Shown: positions 35,655-45,399 of the stretch, in pieces
Layout of the letters: each line of letters begins with the position of its first letter
Numbering within the stretch: the first letter of the stretch is position 1
NCBI RefSeq assembly: GCF_026343955.1
Contig: NZ_JAPKNI010000001.1
Span: forward strand, 124,001 to 188,000
DNA length: 64,000 bases
Origin: Kaistia defluvii
GTDB taxonomy: Bacteria; Pseudomonadota; Alphaproteobacteria; Rhizobiales; Kaistiaceae
Direction of reading: 5' to 3'
Notes under the pieces: model-generated
What the model was told of the DNA's origin: nothing
The model's input: only the letters and a program-made list of their open reading frames with translations
Databases searched by the model: none
Made by a program: the position numbers and the translations under genes

Positions 35655-36560
35655 ATGAAGCATCTCCGCCACCGCCAGACAAGGTTCGCCAACTTGACCC
35701 TCATCGCCTCCCTCAACCTCGCCAAGGAATCCGACGCGATCCGTCTCATCGAGGCGATCGGCGAGGATGACGACCTGGGCTACCCCTCGGCCGCCACCAC
35801 GGAACAGGCCGACCAGAGCTGGACCGTCGACGTCTATTTCGAGGAGGCCCCGGATGAAGCGGCGCTGGCTCGCGTCGTCGCCCAGGCGCTCGGACCGGAC
35901 GCCGGCGCCTTCACCGTCGCCGAGTTGCCGGACGAGGACTGGGTCGCTAAGTCGCTCGAAGGCCTGAAGCCGGTCCGCGCCGGCCGCTTCCTCGTCCATG
36001 GCAGCCACGATCGCGACAAGATCCAGCCCGGCGACATCGCCATCGAGATCGAGGCGGGCGAGGCCTTCGGCACCGGGCATCACGGCACGACGGCCGGATG
36101 CCTGGAAGAGATCGACCGGCTCGGCAAGATGCACGACTACAAGAGCATTCTCGATCTCGGCACCGGCACGGGCGTGCTCGCCATCGCCATCGCCAAGGCC
36201 TGGGAGAAGCCGGTGCTCGCCACCGACATCGACCCGATCGCCACCCGCGTCACGGCCGAGAATGCCGCGCTGAACGGCGTCGGCGACAAGATCGACGCGG
36301 CGACGGCCGAGGGCTTCGGCAATCCGGTGATGGCGGCGCGCGCGCCGTTCGACCTGGTGGTCGCCAACATTCTCGCCGGTCCGCTGATCGCGCTGGCGCC
36401 GGAAATCGTCCAGCATCTGGCGCCGCAGGCGACCGTGGTGCTGTCAGGCCTGCTGGTGGCGCAGGGCCCCGGCGTCACCGCCGCGTATGAGGCAGAGGGC
36501 CTGAAGCTGGTGCGCCAGGGTGAACAGGAAGGCTGGCTGACCCTCACGCTGGAGCGGTAG
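35655..36560 (+). CDS. prmA: Ribosomal protein L11 methyltransferase
   Basis: The 301-residue SAM-dependent methyltransferase modifies ribosomal protein L11. Marks are EDDDLGYPSAATTEQADQSW in the N-domain, EAGEAFGTGHHGTTAGCLEE, the SAM motif ILDLGTGTGVLAIAIAKAWE, DIDPIATRVTAENAALNG and the catalytic-site NILAGPLIALAPE. An ATG 9 codons upstream (35628) is possible but lies within the neighbouring GNAT frame. Confidence 0.94.
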   Translation: MKHLRHRQTRFANLTLIASLNLAKESDAIRLIEAIGEDDDLGYPSAATTEQADQSWTVDVYFEEAPDEAALARVVAQALGPDAGAFTVAELPDEDWVAKSLEGLKPVRAGRFLVHGSHDRDKIQPGDIAIEIEAGEAFGTGHHGTTAGCLEEIDRLGKMHDYKSILDLGTGTGVLAIAIAKAWEKPVLATDIDPIATRVTAENAALNGVGDKIDAATAEGFGNPVMAARAPFDLVVANILAGPLIALAPEIVQHLAPQATVVLSGLLVAQGPGVTAAYEAEGLKLVRQGEQEGWLTLTLER

Positions 36561-36611
36561 GGGCGGCAGGGGGCGCAAACCAGCGACGTGGCTCTGCGCC
36601 CACCCCAAACT

Positions 36612-36720
36612 CGCCGTCATCCTCGCGAAAGCGAGGATCCATGCAGCCGGGGGCTTATACGGACGAACCTCCCGAAAGCCCGGCTGAATGGATCCCGGGT
36701 CTCCGCCCGGGATGACGCCG
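36612..36720. repeat. Paired palindromic repeat (BIME-like)
   Basis: CGTCATCCTCGCGAAAGCGA (from 36615) and the block ending CCGCCCGGGATGACG (36688-36717) face each other. Each carries its own hairpin (CCTCGCGAAAGCGAGG and CCCGGGTCTCCGCCCGGG), and the inner edges share GATCCATG/ATGGATC. This layout is that of dispersed alphaproteobacterial repeats. Confidence 0.75.
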
Positions 36721-36740
36721 GACTATGGGACACCGTACGG

Positions 36741-36787
36741 CGCCCCCCCTCGCCCGCTTGCGGGAGCGGACTGGGATGAGGGTCTTG
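36741..36787. repeat. Half copy of the palindromic intergenic element
   Basis: It contains CCCTCGCCCGCTTGCGGGAG and ends GGGATGAGGGTCTTG, matching the right arm of the element at 4818-4944. It lies next to the stop of the CoA-transferase gene. Confidence 0.7.
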
Positions 36788-36793
36788 CAGCCC

Positions 36794-38287
36794 CTAAGGC
36801 AACATCGAGCCGGTCGCTTCCTGGCGCAGGTGCCATGAATAGGCCTCGGCCAGCAAATGCGGGGTCTGGCCGCCATGGTCGCGGACGGCGCGGCGATAAT
36901 AGTCGGCCGCCAGCTCGCGGTAGCTCGGGTGGATGCAGTTGGCGATGATCACCCCGGCCCGCTCGCGCGGGGCGAGGCCGCGCAAATCGGCCAGGCCGAT
37001 CTCGGTCACCACCACGTCGACGTCATGCTCGTTGTGGTCGACATGCGGCACCATCGGCACGATGCGCGAGATCGAGCCATCCTTGGCCAGCGACTTGGTG
37101 ACGAAGATTCCCATATAGGCGTTGCGGGCGAAATCGCCGGAGCCGCCAATACCGTTCATCATGTGCGTGCCGCCGACATGCGTCGAGTTCACATTGCCGT
37201 AGATGTCGCATTCGAGCGCGGTATTGATGGCGATGACGCCAAGGCGCCGCAACACCTCCGGATGGTTCGAGACCTCCTGCGGCCGCAGCACAAGCCGGCT
37301 CTTGTAGTGGCGCAGATCCGGCATCACCCGCGCCTGGCAGGCCGCCGACAGCGTCATGGACGAGCCCGAGGCAAAGGCGAGCTTGCCGGAGTCGAACAGG
37401 TCGAACGTGCTGTCCTGCAGCACCTCGCTATACATGGTGAAATCGTGGAACGGGCTGTCGATCAGCCCGTGCAGCACGGCGTTGGCGATCGAGCCGATGC
37501 CGGCCTGCAGCGGCGCCAGGGTCTCGGTCAGCCGGCCCTTGCGCACTTCATGGCTCAGGAACTCGATCAGATGGCCGGCGATCGCGCGCGTCTCGTCGTC
37601 GGGCGCGGTGGTCTCGGCAGAGCTGTCCTGCCGCTCGGTAATCACGATGGCGGCGATCTTGTCCGGATCGATCTGGATGAAGGGCAGGCCGACGCGGCTG
37701 TCCGGCGAAACGATCGGGATCGGTTCGCGATGCGGACGGCGGGTCGGAATGTAGATGTCGTGCAGGCCCTCGAGCTCGGCCGGCTGGCCGATATTCAGCT
37801 CGATGATCACCTTTTCGGCGAGGATCGCGAAGGTGGCGGAATTGCCGACCGAGGTCGTCGGAATGATGCCGCCTTCGCGCGTGATCGCCACCGCCTCGAC
37901 CACGGCTACGTCGATCGGTCCCATCTGGCGCGAGCGCAGCAGTTCTACCGTCTCGGAGAGATGCTGGTCGATGAACATCACCTCGCCCCGGTTCAGGGCG
38001 GCGCGCAGCACCCGATCGGACTGGAACGGCAGGCGGCGCTTCAGCACATGCGAGCGGGTCAGGACCTCGTCGATGCCGTTGCCGAGCGACGCGCCGGTGA
38101 TCAGCGTGATGCCGAAGGGCTCGGTGGCGGCGCGCTCGGCCAGTGCCAGCGGCACGGCCTTGGCGTCCCCCGCGCGGGTGAAGCCGCTCATGCCGACGGT
38201 CATGCCGTCGCGAATGAACAGTGCAGCCTCGGCCGGCGACATGACCTTGTCGAGAAGCGAGGGACGGCGAATTCGATCCTGAAGCAT
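36794..38287 (-). CDS. Acetyl-CoA hydrolase/transferase, succinyl-CoA:acetate CoA-transferase type
   Basis: The protein of about 497 residues belongs to the class I CoA-transferases. The catalytic glutamate lies in INTALECDIYGNVNSTHVGG, followed by MMNGIGGSGDFARNAYMGIF, which closely matches AarC/Cat1-type succinyl-CoA:acetate CoA-transferases. The N-terminal DGMTVGMSGFTRAGDAKAVP is the CoA-site start. In alphaproteobacteria such enzymes move CoA between succinyl-CoA and acetate. The start is uncertain: ATGs at 38287, 38299, 38320 and 38344 are in frame without a clear ribosome site. Confidence 0.88.
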   Translation of the reverse strand: MLQDRIRRPSLLDKVMSPAEAALFIRDGMTVGMSGFTRAGDAKAVPLALAERAATEPFGITLITGASLGNGIDEVLTRSHVLKRRLPFQSDRVLRAALNRGEVMFIDQHLSETVELLRSRQMGPIDVAVVEAVAITREGGIIPTTSVGNSATFAILAEKVIIELNIGQPAELEGLHDIYIPTRRPHREPIPIVSPDSRVGLPFIQIDPDKIAAIVITERQDSSAETTAPDDETRAIAGHLIEFLSHEVRKGRLTETLAPLQAGIGSIANAVLHGLIDSPFHDFTMYSEVLQDSTFDLFDSGKLAFASGSSMTLSAACQARVMPDLRHYKSRLVLRPQEVSNHPEVLRRLGVIAINTALECDIYGNVNSTHVGGTHMMNGIGGSGDFARNAYMGIFVTKSLAKDGSISRIVPMVPHVDHNEHDVDVVVTEIGLADLRGLAPRERAGVIIANCIHPSYRELAADYYRRAVRDHGGQTPHLLAEAYSWHLRQEATGSMLP

Positions 38288-38357
38288 GATGTCCAGCATA
38301 AGTTGTGATCGCTGGACCATAGGCTTCGGAATTCGCGGAATCATCCCGCAAAAAGCA

Positions 38358-38388
38358 GAAAATCCGCGACGGGCTGTCGCGGATTTTC
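38358..38388 (-). terminator. Strong intrinsic terminator after the 72-residue gene
   Basis: GAAAATCCGCGAC-GGGCT-GTCGCGGATTTTC forms a 13-bp perfect stem. On the minus strand it is followed by TGCTTTTTG. It lies between the small gene at 38428-38646 and the CoA-transferase gene. Confidence 0.78.
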
Positions 38389-38427
38389 GAAAGTAGGACC
38401 GCTCAGGACGGTCGGGGCAGAGGTCGA

Positions 38428-38646
38428 TTAGACGACCGAGCCCATCGCGCCGCGCTCGAAGGTCTCGCGGTCATAGCCGAAGGTGGCGAGCGAGGCGTCG
38501 TCGAGCGAGAGCTGGTAGCCATTCACGAAGCGCGGCATCTGCCGGTCGCGCGTATGGGTCATGCGAGCCACAGCGCGCCGTACGACGCCATGGCCGCGGC
38601 TTCCAGCCGGGGCAACGCCGAACTCGCCAAATGCTGCAGTCAACAT
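38428..38646 (-). CDS. Small hypothetical protein, 72 residues
   Basis: ATG at 38646 with AAGGAA about 7 bases upstream opens a 72-codon frame. The basic N-terminal half (GHGVVRRAVARMTHTRDRQM) is followed by YQLSLDDASLATFGYDRETF and a short tail. The LSLDDxxLATFGYDRExFERG part weakly recalls the DUF1127 helix pattern, but I would not assign it. A candidate -10 (TATAAG, 38701-38696) and a strong terminator bracket it, supporting a separately expressed gene. Confidence 0.62.
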   Translation of the reverse strand: MLTAAFGEFGVAPAGSRGHGVVRRAVARMTHTRDRQMPRFVNGYQLSLDDASLATFGYDRETFERGAMGSVV

Positions 38647-38879
38647 GATCAATTCCTTTGCGTGGAGGCGCCCTATGCGTCCCTTAACCATCGCCCTTAT
38701 AGCCCTCACGCTGACGTGAAGGTACAGCTGTAACGGAATGACAGACATGCGGTTTTTGCAACGCACAAGATGCTGCCGCAATCACGCCGCGCCGCAACCA
38801 CGGCGCGTGACGGAATTGCAGTCGGCAAGGGGCCTCGCTAGGGTCGCCCCATCGTTCCCGCGTGAGAAGGCCCCTGCGC

Positions 38880-40715
38880 ATGTTCCAGAATTTTGACGCC
38901 CCCAGCCGCGCCCATCCGATCCACGACCGGCTGGTCGCGCTGCGCGCCCAGCTTGCTCGCGCGGGGCTGCAGGGCCTGGTCATCCCCCATGCCGATGAAT
39001 ATCAAGGCGAATACATCCCCGCCGCCTCGGAACGGCTCGCCTGGCTGACGGGCTTCACAGGCTCGGCCGGCGCCGCCGTCGTCCTCGTCGGCGAGGCCGC
39101 CGTCTTCGTCGATGGCCGCTACACGCTTCAGGTCCGCGACCAGGTCGACGTCGACGATTTCACCCCGGAAGACCTGATCGGCCATCCGCCGCACCAATGG
39201 CTGAAGGGCAAGCTCTCGAAGGGCGACCGGATCGGCTACGACCCGCGCCTCCTGACGCTTGCGGAAGCTCGGCGCTTCGAGGCGGTCTGCCAGGGGGCGG
39301 GCGCGACCTTCGTGGCGCTCGACGAAAACCCTGTTGATGCGATCTGGACCGACCGCCCTCTCCCGCCCTTGTCGCAGGTCATGCCGCAGCCGGATGAACT
39401 GGCCGGCGAGACGGCCGACTCGAAGATCCGCCGGATGCAGGAGGTCCTGGCCGACAAGGATGTCGACGCCGCGATCCTCGCCCAATCCGATTCCATCGCC
39501 TGGACCTTCAACATCCGCGGCGCCGACGTGCCGCATAACCCCGTCGTGCTGTCCTATGCGCTGCTGCGCCGCGACGAACGGCCGATCCTTTATGTCGATG
39601 GCCGCAAGCTTTCCAACGCCGTGCGCGACCAGCTTTCCGAACGGGCCGACATCAAGGAAGAGCGCGCCTTCCTCACCGATCTCGCCCAGTTGGGCACCGA
39701 AAGCCGGCGGGTGCTGGTCGACCCGCAGTCCACCCCGGCTCTGTTCGCCAAGACGCTCACCGACGCCAAGGGCGTTCTGGTCGAGGGCGCCGATCCGGTC
39801 GTGCTGCCGAAAGCACGCAAGAACGCGGTAGAACTGGAAGGCACCCGCCGCGCGCACCGGCGTGACGGCGCGGCGATGACCCGCTTCCTCGCCTGGCTGG
39901 ATCAGAACGGCGCCAACGGCCGCGAAACGGAAATCAGCGTCGCCCGGAAGCTCGAGCGGTTCCGGGCCGAAGCGGGCGCTGCGGATGACATGCCGCTGCT
40001 GGAGATTTCCTTCGACACCATCTCCGGGGCCGGCCCGGACGGCGCCATCGTGCACTACCGGGTCAACGAGAGCACGGATCGCCCGCTCGAAAGCGGAACG
40101 CTGTATCTGGTCGATTCCGGCGCGCAATATCGCGACGGCACCACGGACATCACCCGCACCATCGCCATCGGCACACCGACGGCGGAGATGCGCGACCGCT
40201 TCACGCGCGTCCTCAAGGGACATATCGCGCTGGCGACGGCGCGCTTTCCGCAGGGCACGACCGGCGCCCAGCTCGACACGCTGGCGCGCCACGCGCTCTG
40301 GCAGGCCGGCCTCGATTACGACCATGGCACGGGCCATGGCGTCGGCGCGTTCCTCTCCGTGCATGAAGGCCCGGTGCGGATCTCCAAGGCAGGCCATCTG
40401 CCACCGGAGCCCGGCATGATCCTTTCGAACGAGCCCGGCTATTACAAGACCGGCGCCTATGGCATCCGTATCGAGAACCTGATCGTGGTCACGCCGCCGG
40501 CGCCGATCGCCGGCGGCGACCGCGACATGCTGGGCTTCGAGACGATCACCCTGGCGCCGATCGACCGCAACCTGGTCGAGCCCGCGCTGCTCAGCCCGGC
40601 CGAGCGAGCCTGGCTGGATGGCTACCATGCGCGGGTGCGCGAGACCCTGGCGCCCTCGCTGGACGGGGATGATCTGGCCTTCCTGATCGCCTCGACGCAA
40701 CCTCTGGACGCATAG
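38880..40715 (+). CDS. pepP: Aminopeptidase P family (Xaa-Pro aminopeptidase, M24B)
   Basis: The 611-residue metallopeptidase cleaves the residue before proline. It has the three-domain form: an N-domain (GLVIPHADEYQGEYIPAASE), a middle creatinase-like domain, and the pita-bread catalytic domain. Metal ligands lie in LVDSGAQYRDGTTDITRT (two Asp), HGTGHGVGAFLSVHEGP (His), NEPGYYKTGAYGIRIEN (Glu, Glu). ATG at 38880 has GAGAAGG 9 bases upstream. The length fits the eukaryotic-like XPNPEP1 branch common in alphaproteobacteria. Confidence 0.92.
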   Translation: MFQNFDAPSRAHPIHDRLVALRAQLARAGLQGLVIPHADEYQGEYIPAASERLAWLTGFTGSAGAAVVLVGEAAVFVDGRYTLQVRDQVDVDDFTPEDLIGHPPHQWLKGKLSKGDRIGYDPRLLTLAEARRFEAVCQGAGATFVALDENPVDAIWTDRPLPPLSQVMPQPDELAGETADSKIRRMQEVLADKDVDAAILAQSDSIAWTFNIRGADVPHNPVVLSYALLRRDERPILYVDGRKLSNAVRDQLSERADIKEERAFLTDLAQLGTESRRVLVDPQSTPALFAKTLTDAKGVLVEGADPVVLPKARKNAVELEGTRRAHRRDGAAMTRFLAWLDQNGANGRETEISVARKLERFRAEAGAADDMPLLEISFDTISGAGPDGAIVHYRVNESTDRPLESGTLYLVDSGAQYRDGTTDITRTIAIGTPTAEMRDRFTRVLKGHIALATARFPQGTTGAQLDTLARHALWQAGLDYDHGTGHGVGAFLSVHEGPVRISKAGHLPPEPGMILSNEPGYYKTGAYGIRIENLIVVTPPAPIAGGDRDMLGFETITLAPIDRNLVEPALLSPAERAWLDGYHARVRETLAPSLDGDDLAFLIASTQPLDA

Positions 40716-40728
40716 CCCGAAACTCCCA

Positions 40729-40773
40729 GTTCCATCACGAAACATGTCATTGTGACAGGCTTCGTGATGGAAC
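40729..40773. repeat. Long inverted repeat downstream of pepP
   Basis: GTTCCATCACGAA (40729-40741) pairs with TTCGTGATGGAAC (40761-40773), and inside it TGTCA-TTG-TGACA forms a second stem. No T-run follows. It may terminate pepP or be an operator for the PRC-barrel gene 70 bases downstream. Confidence 0.7.
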
Positions 40774-40844
40774 GTGACCCGTCGCACTCCGTTGTCCGGT
40801 CGAGCCCAAGCTCAATTGGCTAGATAAAACACGGAGTTACGACC

Positions 40845-41444
40845 ATGAAGATGCTATTTCCGACAACCGCCCTGGTCGCTCTCCTTGCTGCTGGCCCCGC
40901 GCTGGCGCAGGACGCAACCACGCCTGCCACCACGACCCCGGCAGCGACCACAACCGAAGCCGGCGCGCCGGCCGGACGCTTCATCGTGTTCGAGGATGGC
41001 AGCACGGACTGGCTCGCCTCGACGCTGATGGGATCGACCGTCTATAGCGGCACCGACGAAAACCTCGGCAAGATCGTCGATATTCTCGCGACCGACGATG
41101 GCCAGGTGAAAGCCGTGGTGATCGGCGTCGGCGGCTTCCTCGGAATCGGCCGCAAGGACGTCGCGGTATCCCCGAATACCCTCGAGCGGGTGAAGACCGA
41201 CAACACCCAGAAGCTGATCCTCAAGACGACCAAGGATGAGCTCAACGCGGCACCGGAATTCAAGACTGCCGCGGAGCAGGAATCGTCCAGCGTGACATCC
41301 ACTCCCGCAACCCCGGACGCCACCGTCCCGGCCGCGGATCCGATGACTCCGCCGGCAGCAACCACCCCGGCCCCGGCGACCCCGGCCCCCGCGACGCCAG
41401 CCCCGGCAACGCCGGCACCCGAAACGGCTCCTGCGACGCCGTAA
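40845..41444 (+). CDS. Exported PRC-barrel domain protein
   Basis: The 199-residue protein has a Sec signal peptide (MLFPTTALVALLAAGPALAQ), a Thr/Ala/Pro linker and a PRC-barrel domain (about residues 55-125: LMGSTVYSGTDENLGKIVDI, then VKAVVIGVGGFLGIGRKDVA). The C-terminal 50 residues are a Pro/Ala/Thr repeat (TPAPATPAPATPAPATPAPE), probably an extended periplasmic or surface spacer. Such proteins are common in Hyphomicrobiales; their function is unknown. A strong terminator follows. Confidence 0.85.
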   Translation: MKMLFPTTALVALLAAGPALAQDATTPATTTPAATTTEAGAPAGRFIVFEDGSTDWLASTLMGSTVYSGTDENLGKIVDILATDDGQVKAVVIGVGGFLGIGRKDVAVSPNTLERVKTDNTQKLILKTTKDELNAAPEFKTAAEQESSSVTSTPATPDATVPAADPMTPPAATTPAPATPAPATPAPATPAPETAPATP

Positions 41445-41466
41445 GACCCGAGAACACGCAGGATCA

Positions 41467-41498
41467 GAGGCCTGCCCGCAAGGGCGGGCCTCTTTTTT
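41467..41498 (+). terminator. Rho-independent terminator of the PRC-barrel gene
   Basis: GAGGCC-T-GCCC-GCAA-GGGC-G-GGCCTC is followed by six T's. It separates the gene from the convergent ligA. Confidence 0.88.
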
Positions 41499-41504
41499 GC
41501 GGGT

Positions 41505-43745
<2,241 letters not shown>

Positions 43746-45023
43746 TCAATGGGCGACGTCGATCACGGCCGCCGGATCGGGATGATGCGGCGCGAACAGC
43801 CGCCCCCGCTCCGTCCAGATCACCACGACCAGGCTCAGCACGCCGGTGAGCAGGAAGCCCGTCGCCAGCGGCAGAACCGTGCCGTTGAAGGCCTGGCCGA
43901 TGATCGTGCCGACGATGGTGCCGAGGATCGTCGTGTAGAAGCCGATCATCGACGAGGCCGTGCCGGCGATCTCGCCGAGCGGCTCCATCGCCATCGTGTT
44001 GAAGTTCGGCATCGTCAGGCTGAACAGGAACTGGCAGGCGGCAAGGTTGAGAGCGAATAGGATCAGCGGCGGCTTGCCGTCGAACCAGTAGGCCATGCCG
44101 ACCATGACCAGCGACATCAGCACATGGCCGCAGACGCCGGCATGCGAAATACGGCGCATGCCAAGCCGGCGGACGAGCCGGATATTGACGAAGGAGGCAA
44201 GCCCCATCACCGCCGCGATCATGCCGAACACCAGCGGGAAGACGGTGCCGAGACCATAGACTTCCGTCTCGAAGATCTGCTGCGACGACGCGATATAGGC
44301 CATCAGGCCGCCGAACATCAGGCCGATCGCCGTCGAATAGCCGACCGTCGCGCGCTCGTGCAGGCAGCGCTTCATGCCGTTGCCGATCCGCGAGACGGAA
44401 AACGGCATCCGGTATTCGGGATGCAGCGTTTCCGGCATGCGGCGGCCGAACCAGATGGCGATGCCCACGGCCATAACCAGCATGCTGACGAAGATCGCGT
44501 GCCAGGAGCCGAACAGCAGGAACAGGCTGCCGATCGCCGGCGCGAACACCGGCACGATGATGAAGATCATCATCGTGAACGACATCACCCGCGCCATTTC
44601 GCGGCCCTCATACCGGTCGCGCACGATCGCGACCGACAGAATGCGCGTCGCCGCCGCGCCCATTCCCTGGACAAGACGCCCCACCAGCATCAGCTCGAAA
44701 TTCGGCGCGAACAGCGCGATCACGCTGCCGATCGAGAAGACCACGAGCCCGATCATCAGCGTCGGACGGCGGCCGATGATGTCGGACGCGGGCCCGTAGA
44801 ACAGCTGCATGATGGCGAACCCGGCCATGTAGACGCTCAGGATCAGCTGCACCTCGTTCGCCGAGGTGAGGCCGAAATCGCGCTGGATGTGGCCGAAGGC
44901 GGGCAGCAGATTGTCGATCGACATCGAGCCGAGCGCCATCATGAAGGCGATGATCACGACGAATTCTGCGAAAGACGGCTCACGGGCCGGGTGCTCGGAA
45001 GCGCCCACGGACAAAACGGACAT
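43746..45023 (-). CDS. MFS drug-efflux transporter, Bcr/CflA type
   Basis: The 425-residue protein has 12 membrane segments. GSMSIDNLLPAFGHIQRDFG in helix 1, GPASDIIGRRPTLMIGLVVF after helix 2, and RLVQGMGAAATRILSVAIVR in helix 4 place it with Bcr/CflA exporters. The substrate is unknown. The start at 45023 was chosen because the frame upstream to 45131 is antisense-like and polar. It is divergent from an FAD oxidoreductase. Confidence 0.87.
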   Translation of the reverse strand: MSVLSVGASEHPAREPSFAEFVVIIAFMMALGSMSIDNLLPAFGHIQRDFGLTSANEVQLILSVYMAGFAIMQLFYGPASDIIGRRPTLMIGLVVFSIGSVIALFAPNFELMLVGRLVQGMGAAATRILSVAIVRDRYEGREMARVMSFTMMIFIIVPVFAPAIGSLFLLFGSWHAIFVSMLVMAVGIAIWFGRRMPETLHPEYRMPFSVSRIGNGMKRCLHERATVGYSTAIGLMFGGLMAYIASSQQIFETEVYGLGTVFPLVFGMIAAVMGLASFVNIRLVRRLGMRRISHAGVCGHVLMSLVMVGMAYWFDGKPPLILFALNLAACQFLFSLTMPNFNTMAMEPLGEIAGTASSMIGFYTTILGTIVGTIIGQAFNGTVLPLATGFLLTGVLSLVVVIWTERGRLFAPHHPDPAAVIDVAH

Positions 45024-45156
45024 AGCGAGTTTCCAAACGGGACATCGCCAGGCGAAATGGCCTGCGCGAGGGCAAGGAAACGCCGCAGGCAGCGGGCGCT
45101 GGCCTGAAGCGATCCTTGCGAGGGTATTCAACTAGGCGGAAATATATGGCGTGGCC

Positions 45157-45170
45157 GTGACGCTGGTCAC
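45157..45170. promoter_or_regulatory. Inverted repeat in the divergent promoter region
   Basis: GTGAC-GCTG-GTCAC is a 5-4-5 dyad 134 bases upstream of the exporter start and about 230 bases upstream of the FAD oxidoreductase. It is a plausible operator, but no regulator gene is adjacent. Confidence 0.4.
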
Positions 45171-45264
45171 AGGAGACGCGAGATCAAGCCCCTTCCTAGT
45201 CCATCCTCACTCCAAAGGCAACCTTATGATTAGGGATCCTTGACCGGAACCGGCGAGAGAGTGT

Positions 45265-45280
45265 CCCGGCCCGGGCCGGG
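45265..45280. promoter_or_regulatory. 16-bp GC palindrome in the divergent promoter region
   Basis: CCCGGCCCGGGCCGGG is self-complementary over 16 bases. It could be an operator or fold in the leader of the FAD oxidoreductase mRNA. The rest of the 45132-45399 gap shows no gene. Confidence 0.4.
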
Positions 45281-45399
45281 TGAGAGGTGGTGCAGCAGGA
45301 TGGGACGCGCGTGGAACGATATGGCCGTCAGAGGCGCATTGTCGTACCATGAGGTGGGCACTCCCGGCGCGGAAGACGTAGACCAGTGGAGGTAATGCC

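Noticed and set aside
38838-40787. 649-codon open frame on the minus strand opposite pepP
   Set aside because: It mirrors the codon pattern of the aminopeptidase gene and shows no family features or ribosome site.
41344-41430. Pro/Ala/Thr codon repeat in the PRC-barrel gene as a possible CRISPR-like or regulatory array
   Set aside because: The repeat is in frame, codes for a PAT-rich tail and has no spacers.
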